The notes beneath the pieces were generated by a model. It was not told where the DNA came from. It was given only the letters and a program-made list of their open reading frames with translations, and made no database searches. Source: Runella zeae DSM 19591 (GTDB lineage: Bacteria > Bacteroidota > Bacteroidia > Cytophagales > Spirosomataceae). Taken from it: a stretch of 64,000 nt of DNA. Where the stretch lies: positions 310,001-374,000 of the forward strand of contig NZ_AUIF01000003.1 of the NCBI RefSeq assembly GCF_000423565.1. The letters are read 5' to 3'. Shown one piece after another: positions 18,230 to 26,557 of this stretch. How positions within the stretch are numbered: position 1 is the first letter of the stretch; each line of letters opens with the position of its first letter. A program made the position numbers and the translations under genes.

Positions 18230-18961
18230 ATGAAAAATTTCAAAATCAATTTTATTCAATTTGCCACCTTTGTACTAGTATTAGGTTTTTTACAATCTTG
18301 TATTTTCATCAATAACGACGGCCTGCTCGAACCCAAAAACCCTGATACAAAAACGCTAAATCTGCGCGATTTTGACCGTTTAGAAATGGAAAGCGCCTTT
18401 CGGGTACGGGTACAGCAAGGAAGTCAATTTAAAGTAGTAGCCTACGGCGACCGTCGCGATGTGAGCGACCTTGATGCTTTTGTGGATAGAAGTGGAAAAC
18501 TAGTGATACGGTATAAAAACTGGCGCTCTCGTCGTTATGAAATGGAGATAGACATTACGATGCCGGTCTTGAAAGAAATTGATTTTTCAGGAGCTGTGAA
18601 TGCCGATATTGAGGGTTTTTCAGGTGCCAGAGACATGGAAATTGAGCTATCGGGAGCTTCAAAAGCCAATATCGATGGAGATTGGGAAAGAACAGACATT
18701 GATTTGTCGGGTGCTTCTAAGCTCACTTTACGTGGACAAGGTGCTTCGTTGGTCGGCGACTTATCGGGGGCATCTACGCTGGAAGCTTTTGATTATCCGG
18801 TCGATTATGTTGATTTAGAATTGTCGGGAGCAAGTGATGCGCGTGTATTGGTTGATAAAACTTTAATCGTAAAAGCCAGCGGAGCAAGTTCGTTGCGCTA
18901 CCGGGGGCGTCCTGATGTTCGTCCCGACTTGTCGGGGGGCAGTATCGTGAAGCCTGATTAA
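18230..18961 (+). CDS. GIN-domain (DUF2807) lipoprotein
   Basis: 243 residues, with a lipoprotein signal ending LQSC (Cys24). The body is a head-GIN domain: FDRLEMESAFRVRVQQGSQF followed by repeated short strands with LSGAS / FSGAVNAD / LSGASKAN motifs that build a right-handed beta-helix-like stack (about residues 45-235). GIN proteins are envelope adhesin-like or autotransporter-like proteins of unclear role, common in Bacteroidota. The gene is divergent from the sigma/FecR unit across a 229-bp gap, so it could be a target of that sigma factor (inference). Confidence 0.88.
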   Translation: MKNFKINFIQFATFVLVLGFLQSCIFINNDGLLEPKNPDTKTLNLRDFDRLEMESAFRVRVQQGSQFKVVAYGDRRDVSDLDAFVDRSGKLVIRYKNWRSRRYEMEIDITMPVLKEIDFSGAVNADIEGFSGARDMEIELSGASKANIDGDWERTDIDLSGASKLTLRGQGASLVGDLSGASTLEAFDYPVDYVDLELSGASDARVLVDKTLIVKASGASSLRYRGRPDVRPDLSGGSIVKPD

Positions 18962-18988
18962 AATAGGGCTAGCACCAAATAGAATATC

Positions 18989-19039
18989 AACCCTTTTCGT
19001 GAAACACGCCTTAGTGTGCAGCGGAGAGGGTTTCTTTTT
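18989..19039 (+). terminator. Probable terminator of the GIN gene
   Basis: AACCCT (18989-18994) pairs with AGGGTT (19027-19032), with an inner CAC/GTG hairpin, followed by a T-rich run to about 19039. The stem is imperfect. Confidence 0.45.
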
Positions 19040-19111
19040 AAGGTAGTATTTAATATTGTAGCACAAAAAATGGCATAGAGCAGTAACACCACTACTTCCC
19101 CGAAAAATTCA

Positions 19112-19119
19112 TAACTTTG
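19112..19119 (+). promoter_or_regulatory. -7 promoter element of ileS
   Basis: TAACTTTG is an exact TAnnTTTG match, followed by GC. It implies a transcript start near 19125 and a leader of about 95 nt that contains the hairpin at 19135-19195. Confidence 0.6.
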
Positions 19120-19134
19120 CACTCCTAATTTGAG

Positions 19135-19195
19135 GCCGTTGTCAGTAATCGGTTATTGGTGTTTTCAAAACTAATAGCGATTATGGACTAACGGC
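19135..19195 (+). promoter_or_regulatory. Structured ileS leader (nested inverted repeats)
   Basis: GCCGTT (19135-19140) pairs with AACGGC (19190-19195); TAATCG (19146-19151) pairs with CGATTA (19178-19183); GTTTTcAAAAC (19161-19171) forms the apex. The nested arms make one extended stem covering most of the predicted leader. No T-box specifier or UGGN loop is visible. An A-rich stretch with AAGG precedes the start codon. Confidence 0.5.
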
Positions 19196-19219
19196 AATTT
19201 TAATTAAAAAAAAGGCCCG

Positions 19220-22200
19220 ATGAACTACAAAGAGTACAAAGGATTGGACTATGCTCAGGTAGGCAAAGACATCCTTCAGTTTTGGAAAGACAACCAAATT
19301 TTCGAAAAATCTGTCGAAGTACGCGAAGGGGCACCGTCGTTTACTTTTTATGAAGGACCTCCCTCGGCCAATGGCACGCCAGGGATTCACCACGTGATGG
19401 CTCGTACGATTAAAGATATATTTTGTCGTTACAAAACCCTGCGTGGTTATCAAGTGAAGCGCAAAGGAGGCTGGGATACGCACGGCTTGCCTATTGAGCT
19501 ACAAGTAGAAAAAGAACTAGGCATCAAAAAAGATGATATTGGTATAAAGATTAGTATCGAAGACTATAACAAAAAATGTAGAGAAGCCGTAATGCGTTTT
19601 ACGGATCAATGGCTCACTATGACCGAAAAAATGGGCTATTGGGTGGATATGGAAGATCCTTACGTTACGTACAAAAACGACTACATCGAAAGTCTTTGGT
19701 GGCTTCTGAAGCAGCTATACGACAAAAACCTTTTGTATAAAGGTTATACCATTCAGCCTTATTCGCCTGCGGCAGGTACGGGGCTTAGTTCGCATGAGCT
19801 CAATATGCCCGGTACTTACAAAGAGGTAAAAGATACCACGATTGTGGCTCAGTTTAAGGTCAAATTGACGGGAAAATCGGGCTATCTTTTTGACACCGCC
19901 GATAGTGATGAAATCTACATCTTAGCTTGGACGACCACCCCTTGGACCTTGCCCGCCAACTCGGCTTTGACGGTAGGCGCAGCAATTGATTATGTACTTA
20001 TCAAAACTTTCAATCCTTATACTCATTTGCCTATCAATGTGATTTTGGCGAAAGATTTGGTAGGGAAATATTTCTCAGAAAAAGGCAAAGACGTTGATTT
20101 ATCGACCTATAAAGAGGGCGATAAGGTGATTCCGTGGAAGGTGCTTTTGGAGTTTAAAGGGGAGCATTTGGAAGATATTCAATACGAACAACTCCTGCCT
20201 TACATCCAGCCACTTCAAGATCAAGATAAGGCTTTTAGAGTGATTTTGGGTGATTTTGTTACGACCGAAGATGGTACGGGGGTAGTTCATACTTCACCTA
20301 CCTTTGGAGCTGATGACTTTAGAGTAGCCAAAGCCAACGGCGTACCGCCTATCATGGTGCGCGACGAAAACAGCAAAGAAGTGCCTATCGTTGACAAACA
20401 AGGGCGTTTTGTGAAAGAAATGGGTGAGTTTGCGGGGCGTTTTGTCAAAGAAGAATACTATTCGGATCAAGTACGCAGTGAGTCTGATTTCAAGCCTACC
20501 GATGTACTCATCGCTATCAAGTTGAAGGAAGAAAACAAAGCCTTCAAAGTAGAAAAATATGAGCACCCTTATCCGCATTGCTGGCGTACTGACAAGCCTG
20601 TGTTGTATTATCCATTGGATAGTTGGTTTATTGCTACTACCAAACTCAAAGACCGTTTGGTAGAGTTAAACAAAACCATCAACTGGAATCCCGAAAGTAC
20701 CGGAACAGGGCGCTTTGGCAATTGGCTCGAAAATCTGGTAGATTGGAACTTGAGCCGTAGCCGTTATTGGGGAACGCCCCTGCCGATTTGGCGTACCGAA
20801 AGTGGCGAGGAGATTTGTATTGGCTCTGTAGAACAGCTAACCTCTGAACTCAAAAAAGCGGTCGAGAGTGGAGCTTTGAGTGACGAACAACGTGCCAAAA
20901 ATGAAGCTTTCTTACAATCACAAGGTACCGAAGCTTTTGATTTGCACCGTCCGTATGTTGACGAAATCTTTTTGGTTTCGGCTAGCGGAAAAGTAATGTA
21001 CCGTGAGCCAGACCTTATCGATGTATGGTTTGATTCGGGTGCGATGCCTTATGCGCAGTTTCACTTCCCCTTCGAAAACCTCGACAAGTACCCCAAAAGT
21101 ATGGGTGGTACGGCTGATGATGATGCAAAAACATCTTTCCCTGCCGATTTTATTTCAGAAGGCGTTGACCAAACGCGCGGTTGGTTTTTTACTTTACACG
21201 CTATTGCGGGCTTGTTGTTTGATTCGGTGTCGTTCAAAAATGTGGTTTCAACGGGCTTGGTGTTGGATAAAAATGGTAACAAAATGTCGAAACGTCTCGG
21301 CAATGCCGTTGACCCTTTCTCGACCATTGATACTTATGGTCCCGATGCTACACGTTGGTATATGATTACGAATGCCGAACCGTGGGACAACCTCAAATTC
21401 AACATTGATGGTATAGCGGAAGTGCAGCGTAAGTTTTTCGGAACGTTGTTTAACACCTATAATTTTTATGCGCTCTACGCCAACCTCGACGGCTATCGCA
21501 TTGAGCAGTTTGATCGTCTTCCTAAAGAAAAATTGACCGAACTAGACCGTTGGATTATCTCTAAGGTGTTTTCGTTGGTCAAAGAAGTAGGCGAGCATTT
21601 CGACAACTACAATCCTACCAAAGCAGGAAGAGCGATTCAGGATTTTGTGTGTGATCACCTTTCCAACTGGTACGTGCGTCTTTGTCGGCGTCGTTTTTGG
21701 CAAGGCGAAATGACCGACGACAAACGTGCTGCGTACCAAACGCTCCAGCATTGTTTGGCAGCGGTAGCGCAGTTGATGTCGCCGATTGCGCCTTTCTTTG
21801 GAGATTGGCTTTATCGCAACCTCACCGAGCACGTGCGCGAAGAGTCGATTGCCAAAAATACTCCTTTCAAGCATACATCAGTGCATTTTACGGACTGGCA
21901 CACTTATGAGCCTTCGTGGGTAGATGCTGATTTGGAAGAGTCGATGCAGCTGGCACAGGATATTTGTTCGTTGGTACACTCATTGCGCAAAGCTCACCGA
22001 ATCAAAGTACGTCAGCCGTTGACGAAAGTGTTGATTCCGGTACTGAACGAGAAAATACGTCAGCAAATTGAGCACGTAACACCTATCATTATGACCGAAG
22101 TCAACGTCAAAAGCGTAGAATTTGTGAGTGATGATAGCGGTATTTTGAAGAAAAAAATCAAACCTAACTTCAAAGCACTAGGTCCTAAGTATGGCCCCAA

Positions 22201-22666
22201 AATGAAAGAAGTAGCGGGTATTATCAGTGGACTTGGCGCAGAAGGTATTGCAGAGATTGAAAAAGAAGGGTTATTGGTAGTGGCTGGATTTACACTCATG
22301 CGCGATGATGTCGAAATCATTGCCGAAGACGTGCCAGGATGGTTAGTGGCTAGTCAGGGCAGCCTCACGGTAGCTTTGGATGTGACTATCACCGATGAGC
22401 TTCGCCGCGAAGGTATCGCACGTGATGTAGTAAACCGTATCCAAAACTTGCGCAAAGACAGTGGTTTGGAAGTTACGGATAAAATCAAGGTAACTCTCCA
22501 AAACAACAACGAAGAACTCGCGGCAGCTATCGTTACCAATCGCGATTATATCTGTCAGGAAGTGCAGGCAGTTTCGTTGGATTTGACGGCTGACCTGAAT
22601 GGCTCCGCTACTGAAATCGAAATGGATGAGTTTTTACTAAAAATAAAACTTGAAGTAGCAAGCTAG
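19220..22666 (+). CDS. ileS: Isoleucyl-tRNA synthetase
   Basis: Class I synthetase charging tRNA-Ile, 1148 residues. The HIGH-equivalent lies in GPPSANGTPGIHHVMART (His57/His58), the form usual in the long eukaryote-like IleS clade found in Bacteroidota. KMSKR (about 688-692) is the second ATP-binding signature. The CP1 editing domain (about 180-420), WDTHGLP and the anticodon-binding domain are all present. Length is well above the ~940 residues of the E. coli type and matches the long clade. It has its own TAnnTTTG promoter, a structured leader and a terminator. The last 28 codons (counting the stop) are duplicated 1.7 kb downstream. Confidence 0.97.
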   Translation: MNYKEYKGLDYAQVGKDILQFWKDNQIFEKSVEVREGAPSFTFYEGPPSANGTPGIHHVMARTIKDIFCRYKTLRGYQVKRKGGWDTHGLPIELQVEKELGIKKDDIGIKISIEDYNKKCREAVMRFTDQWLTMTEKMGYWVDMEDPYVTYKNDYIESLWWLLKQLYDKNLLYKGYTIQPYSPAAGTGLSSHELNMPGTYKEVKDTTIVAQFKVKLTGKSGYLFDTADSDEIYILAWTTTPWTLPANSALTVGAAIDYVLIKTFNPYTHLPINVILAKDLVGKYFSEKGKDVDLSTYKEGDKVIPWKVLLEFKGEHLEDIQYEQLLPYIQPLQDQDKAFRVILGDFVTTEDGTGVVHTSPTFGADDFRVAKANGVPPIMVRDENSKEVPIVDKQGRFVKEMGEFAGRFVKEEYYSDQVRSESDFKPTDVLIAIKLKEENKAFKVEKYEHPYPHCWRTDKPVLYYPLDSWFIATTKLKDRLVELNKTINWNPESTGTGRFGNWLENLVDWNLSRSRYWGTPLPIWRTESGEEICIGSVEQLTSELKKAVESGALSDEQRAKNEAFLQSQGTEAFDLHRPYVDEIFLVSASGKVMYREPDLIDVWFDSGAMPYAQFHFPFENLDKYPKSMGGTADDDAKTSFPADFISEGVDQTRGWFFTLHAIAGLLFDSVSFKNVVSTGLVLDKNGNKMSKRLGNAVDPFSTIDTYGPDATRWYMITNAEPWDNLKFNIDGIAEVQRKFFGTLFNTYNFYALYANLDGYRIEQFDRLPKEKLTELDRWIISKVFSLVKEVGEHFDNYNPTKAGRAIQDFVCDHLSNWYVRLCRRRFWQGEMTDDKRAAYQTLQHCLAAVAQLMSPIAPFFGDWLYRNLTEHVREESIAKNTPFKHTSVHFTDWHTYEPSWVDADLEESMQLAQDICSLVHSLRKAHRIKVRQPLTKVLIPVLNEKIRQQIEHVTPIIMTEVNVKSVEFVSDDSGILKKKIKPNFKALGPKYGPKMKEVAGIISGLGAEGIAEIEKEGLLVVAGFTLMRDDVEIIAEDVPGWLVASQGSLTVALDVTITDELRREGIARDVVNRIQNLRKDSGLEVTDKIKVTLQNNNEELAAAIVTNRDYICQEVQAVSLDLTADLNGSATEIEMDEFLLKIKLEVAS

Positions 22667-22730
22667 TTTGTGCGTTATTTGTTAATACTCAATCCCTGAT
22701 TTCTGTGCATAGAAATCAGGGATTTTTTTG
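22583..22730 (+). repeat. Direct repeat, copy 1 (ileS 3' end plus terminator)
   Basis: A 148-bp segment covering the last 28 ileS codons (including the stop), the spacer and the terminator. It recurs at 24304-24450 with four substitutions and one T-tract deletion. The two differences within the coding part are both synonymous Ala third-base changes (GCT/GCC, GCA/GCG). Confidence 0.97.
22691..22729 (+). terminator. ileS terminator
   Basis: AATCCCTGATTTC (22691-22703) and GAAATCAGGGATT (22712-22724) pair over 13 bp and are followed by a T-tract. Confidence 0.9.
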
Positions 22731-22806
22731 TATCCCATTTTGTAGTAAATTTAAATTGTATCGATTTTGTTCTACCTATTTCTACTGTTTATAACCTTTT
22801 ATTCCT

Positions 22807-24279
22807 ATGAAAACTACTTTCTCTACCTGTCGCGCACTGTTATTTTTATTATTTTATTCAGGGCATGGATTTGTGCTTGCTCAAGACATCCAATATGCTC
22901 CTGATATTGAAAAGAAAATCAAAGAAGTAGAAAATAATCTAGGATTGTGGGTACAGATTGAAGGGGCTAAAATTGATGCTACCCTTCAAGATCGCATGGC
23001 ATTCCATAAAGTAAATGGGGTGAGCATTGCGGTCGTCAAAAACTATAAAATTGAGTGGGCAAGAGGTTTTGGATGGGCTGATATTAACACGAAGCAACCC
23101 GTCACTACAGCGACGCTATTTCAAGCCGGCTCAATCAGCAAATCGCTCAACGGCGTTGGCGTTTTGAAATTGGTACAAGAAGGCAAGCTAGACTTGTCGG
23201 CTGATATTAATGATTACCTAAAATCATGGAAATTTCCTTACAACGAACTCTCTAAGGGCAAGAAGATTTCGACTGCCAATTTGCTAAGCCATACAGCAGG
23301 GCTGACGATTCATGGATTTCCAGGGTATGAAGTAGGAAAGCCTTTACCCACCTACGCCCAAATTTTGGACGGAGCAAAACCAGCAAATACTTCTGCTGTT
23401 AGGTCGGCTTTTGAGCCGGGATTAAAATTTCAATATTCAGGCGGAGGAACTACCATATCGCAAGTAATGGTAGAAGATATTACGGGGCAGCCATACGATG
23501 TATATATGTGGGAAAACGTATTGAAGCCTATGGGTATGCTCAGTAGCTCCTACACTCAGCCACCCGCCTCAGGCAAACCACTTGCCACGGCTCATAACAA
23601 CAAAGGGAAAGCAATTAAGGGGAATTATCATCTTTATCCTGAACAAGCGGCGGCAGGCTTATGGACTAATCCAAGCGACTTAGCTAGCTATATTATTGAG
23701 ACGCAATTGGCATTGGAAGGAAAATCTAGTAAGGTCCTTTCAGAATCTATGACCAAATTACGCCTAACACCCTTTATTGATAAATCGTCGGCTTTAGGTG
23801 TATTTGTTGATCAAAGAGGTGAGCAAACTTATTTTCAGCATGGAGGTGTAGATGAAGGTTTTGTAGCCCAATATTATGGTAGTATAGAAGGTGGAAACGG
23901 CGTGGTTGTGATGGCCAACACCGCCACTACCTCCATAATTCCTGAGATTATTAATAGTGTGGCTAAGGTATATGACTGGAAAGGATTTTATAACCCCCAA
24001 CGAAAAAAGGTAGTTGAGGTGGCTGATGCGCTCCTAAATACATATTTAGGAGACTATAAATTGGGAGATGTTAGGGTATCGATAAAAAAAGAGGGAAAAG
24101 ATGTATATGTGATTCAAGACGGTAGGAAGATGAAATTGTATTTTAATAGCGATACTGATTTTTTTATTTTGGAAGTTCCGAGAGGCGAATTCTCTTTTTT
24201 AAAGGATAGTGAAAATAAGATAACGGGTATTCAACAGACCCAAGGGAGCGACTCTTTTAAATTGATGAAGGTTTTGTGA
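22807..24279 (+). CDS. Secreted serine hydrolase (class C beta-lactamase/esterase fold)
   Basis: 490 residues with a signal peptide ending near VLAQ (residue 26). The active-site motifs of the penicillin-binding-protein/beta-lactamase superfamily are visible. SISK gives Ser109-x-x-Lys112, YSG is at 210-212 (Tyr as base), and HGG is at about residue 345. A C-terminal lipocalin-like domain (about 390-490, LLNTYLGDYKLGDVRVSIKK) is common in these hydrolases. Family members are D-aminopeptidases, esterases or unknown; true beta-lactamase activity should not be assumed. The gene sits alone between two copies of the ileS 3' end, suggesting it was inserted after ileS. Copy 2 of that repeat supplies its terminator. 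Confidence 0.9.
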   Translation: MKTTFSTCRALLFLLFYSGHGFVLAQDIQYAPDIEKKIKEVENNLGLWVQIEGAKIDATLQDRMAFHKVNGVSIAVVKNYKIEWARGFGWADINTKQPVTTATLFQAGSISKSLNGVGVLKLVQEGKLDLSADINDYLKSWKFPYNELSKGKKISTANLLSHTAGLTIHGFPGYEVGKPLPTYAQILDGAKPANTSAVRSAFEPGLKFQYSGGGTTISQVMVEDITGQPYDVYMWENVLKPMGMLSSSYTQPPASGKPLATAHNNKGKAIKGNYHLYPEQAAAGLWTNPSDLASYIIETQLALEGKSSKVLSESMTKLRLTPFIDKSSALGVFVDQRGEQTYFQHGGVDEGFVAQYYGSIEGGNGVVVMANTATTSIIPEIINSVAKVYDWKGFYNPQRKKVVEVADALLNTYLGDYKLGDVRVSIKKEGKDVYVIQDGRKMKLYFNSDTDFFILEVPRGEFSFLKDSENKITGIQQTQGSDSFKLMKVL

Positions 24280-24303
24280 GTTTGGTACGGGTCGAAATCA
24301 TCG

Positions 24304-24450
24304 TTGACGGCTGACCTGAATGGCTCCGCCACTGAAATCGAAATGGATGAGTTTTTACTAAAAATAAAACTTGAAGTAGCGAGCTAGTTTGTGCGTTATT
24401 TGTTAATACTCAATCCCTGATTTCCTTGCATAGAAATCAGGGATTTTTTG
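24304..24450 (+). repeat. Direct repeat, copy 2 (orphan ileS 3' end plus terminator)
   Basis: A 147-bp, about 97% identical copy of 22583-22730. It still encodes the IleS C-terminus in one frame up to its TAG stop but has no upstream ileS sequence. It begins 24 bp after the serine hydrolase stop. Confidence 0.97.
24412..24449 (+). terminator. Duplicated terminator, now after the serine hydrolase gene
   Basis: AATCCCTGATTTC (24412-24424) and GAAATCAGGGATT (24433-24445) plus T-tract. Loop bases differ from copy 1 (TTTCCTTG against TTTCTGTG) but the stem is identical. Confidence 0.9.
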
Positions 24451-24453
24451 TGG

Positions 24454-24499
24454 GTTTGCCCATAAATAACAAGAATTCTTAGATAGTTTTAGGGCAAAC
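24454..24499. repeat. Imperfect inverted repeat next to the duplicated block
   Basis: GTTTGCCC (24454-24461) and GGGCAAAC (24492-24499) are perfect inverted arms around a 30-nt spacer containing the palindrome AAGAATTCTT. It starts four bases after direct repeat copy 2. It could be a remnant of mobile-element ends or a leader structure for the next gene. Confidence 0.5.
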
Positions 24500-24557
24500 A
24501 CTTATCCGTCAAGCGTCTATTTTAGAATGTCTGCTTTTAGGGTTATTTTTACGGTGC

Positions 24558-26267
24558 ATGAAATACTCTCTTTTGCTGTTATTATTGTGTCATTTGGCTA
24601 GTCCCGCGCTCGGACAAGCCAACGACATTTTTTTTTCTGATTTTGCCTCCCGCGAAAAATTCATTGATTCTATTTTTAAAACCCAATCAGATCAAAGACT
24701 AAAAGATACGGTAGCTTTCAATCAATTGATTAATCCATATCTAACTCAGGCAAGAAACAAGGATGACCAAGCCTTAATCGAACGACTTCATTTAGAGTGC
24801 TTTAGGTATAGATTACAACAAGAAGGAAGAAGTTATGCAGCCAACCTACACGACTATAACTATTTGACAGATAACTTCTCTTCCAAAGACAAACACTATT
24901 TGGAGGTAATAGCCATGCAAGCGTATGCCAATTATTTACGTGATTTGGGCAAAAACTACGCATTTACTTTCGAACTATACATAGAGGCGTTTTATAAATA
25001 TGAAAACTTTACTATTAGAGACTTTCCCCACAAAATAGACTACTTATATGACATTGGCATTGCCTATTATCAGTTTAGGGATTTTGAGAATACTATTCAC
25101 TATCTGACCAAAGCAGTAGCCGAATCTGATAATCTCTACGAAAGAAATACGGGTTTGGTCAATACCATAGGGTTGTCGTATCGTGAATTAGGGAAGTTGG
25201 ATTCGGCGATGATTTATTTTCGGAAGCTCAACCAATTTGCCCTACGAAAAAACGACCCTAGTTGGATTCTAATCTCAAGGCTTAACATTGGGCATACTTA
25301 TTTTATGTCCCAAAACTACGCGATGGCTAAGAAAGAAATGGAGTTTTGCTATACTTATGCCGTAAAAACAAACCAAAAATTTGGGATTAGTGAAGCCTGT
25401 ATTGCATTGGCTCAAATAGCTTTATTAGAACAAAATTACCTCCTTGCACAGCAAAAAGCACTAGAACCTTACAAGATTTGGAAAGAGAAATTTGGAGAAA
25501 AATGGATCCAAGAACGGATGCCGGTGGCTAAAGATATTTTCGATATTTTGGCCAAAGTCTATGCTCATAAGGGCAATTATGCCCTAGCTTATCAATATCG
25601 CGACTCATCGTTGGTTATTAAAGATAGCCTCAATCGTCAGTACAATGCTCTTCAGCTTTCTACGGCTCAGCACAAAGTGGTACTAAGTAAATATCAGCAA
25701 GAAAAGCAGGCGCTTAATTTTGAACGAAAAAAACAAACCCTCATCCGAAATGCATTGCTCATTATTATTTTTTTGAGCAGTATTATTGCTATCTTGTTTA
25801 TTAACAATCAGCGGTTGAAGCGTAAAAAACTGGAAGACGATAAAAAAAATGCCGAAGCCAAACTCAACGATTTTACGAAGGCACTTCAACAAAAAACGGA
25901 GTTGATTGAACAGTTTTCGACAGAATTGGAACAATATCGAGAGAAGAAAACGGAAGATAACCGCAACGATATTATATTTCAATTACAGCAATCTACCATT
26001 CTGACAGATGAACAATGGGACGAATTTCGTAATATGTTTGAGCAAGTACATCGAGGTTTCTTGACCAGATTAAAACAAAAAATGCCAGACTTGACACCTG
26101 CCGAAATCAGGTTTGTAGTATTGAGCAAACTCAACCTATCGCCCAAAGATATGGCCCATGTACTTGGCGTAGGGCCTTCTGCTATCCGCAAGTACCGTTA
26201 TCGACTTCGCAACAAACTTCACCTCCCCGAAGATGGTAGCATAGATGAAGTAATCGCCATGATTTAA
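24558..26267 (+). CDS. TPR-containing membrane regulator with C-terminal HTH
   Basis: 569 residues: signal peptide (about 1-19, ending LGQA), an array of tetratricopeptide helices (about 60-370), one membrane helix (about 394-417, LLIIIFLSSIIAILFINN), a coiled coil (about 420-470), and a C-terminal DNA-binding-like domain. That domain holds DLTPAEIRFVVLSKLNLS and LGVGPSAIRKYRYRLRNKL, a LuxR/GerE-like helix-turn-helix. This one-component layout (periplasmic TPR sensor, cytoplasmic HTH) is common in Bacteroidota. Ligand and targets are unknown. The neighbouring small membrane protein and SDR genes downstream may be part of its unit. Confidence 0.87.
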   Translation: MKYSLLLLLLCHLASPALGQANDIFFSDFASREKFIDSIFKTQSDQRLKDTVAFNQLINPYLTQARNKDDQALIERLHLECFRYRLQQEGRSYAANLHDYNYLTDNFSSKDKHYLEVIAMQAYANYLRDLGKNYAFTFELYIEAFYKYENFTIRDFPHKIDYLYDIGIAYYQFRDFENTIHYLTKAVAESDNLYERNTGLVNTIGLSYRELGKLDSAMIYFRKLNQFALRKNDPSWILISRLNIGHTYFMSQNYAMAKKEMEFCYTYAVKTNQKFGISEACIALAQIALLEQNYLLAQQKALEPYKIWKEKFGEKWIQERMPVAKDIFDILAKVYAHKGNYALAYQYRDSSLVIKDSLNRQYNALQLSTAQHKVVLSKYQQEKQALNFERKKQTLIRNALLIIIFLSSIIAILFINNQRLKRKKLEDDKKNAEAKLNDFTKALQQKTELIEQFSTELEQYREKKTEDNRNDIIFQLQQSTILTDEQWDEFRNMFEQVHRGFLTRLKQKMPDLTPAEIRFVVLSKLNLSPKDMAHVLGVGPSAIRKYRYRLRNKLHLPEDGSIDEVIAMI

Positions 26268-26366
26268 TGTTTTGTTATCTTGTTGATAAACAAGTGTTTA
26301 TTAAAGGTAACGTTTTTGGAACGCTTGTTTTTTGTATTCTTTCTCGCAGCCTTCAATTTTTGCTGC

Positions 26367-26540
26367 ATGTACACTAAACGCATTCTTCGGTCTCTCAAAA
26401 ACAACTTCCGTTTGCAGGTTGTGTTGGTTATCCTTATGGCTTTTGTTATGTCGGCTTTAGTATTCTATTGGTACAATGCCAGGATTCAACAGCTCAATAA
26501 TAACTTCCCTACTAACCCTGCTCACAAAAATCATTATTAA
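26367..26540 (+). CDS. Short single-span membrane protein, unknown
   Basis: 57 residues from the internal ATG at 26367 (MYTKRILRSLKNN), with a basic N-terminus, one membrane helix (VVLVILMAFVMSALVFYWY) and a short polar tail. The frame is open from 26280, but the upstream part is a run of hydrophobic residues ending FCCM that makes a poor second start. It ends 17 bp before the SDR gene, so cotranscription is likely. I recognise no family. Confidence 0.45.
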   Translation: MYTKRILRSLKNNFRLQVVLVILMAFVMSALVFYWYNARIQQLNNNFPTNPAHKNHY

Positions 26541-26557
26541 CCTTAAAAGCCTATTTT

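Noticed and set aside
19120-19219. T-box riboswitch upstream of ileS
   Set aside because: A strong hairpin is present, but no specifier loop, antiterminator bulge or terminator was found.
22807-24279. Antibiotic-resistance beta-lactamase
   Set aside because: The active-site motifs fit the wider serine hydrolase superfamily and the C-terminal lipocalin-like domain points to an esterase or peptidase-type member.
26280-26366. Upstream start for the small membrane protein
   Set aside because: It would place two hydrophobic runs in series starting 12 bp after the previous stop; the basic-start ATG at 26367 makes a better single-span protein, though this remains uncertain.
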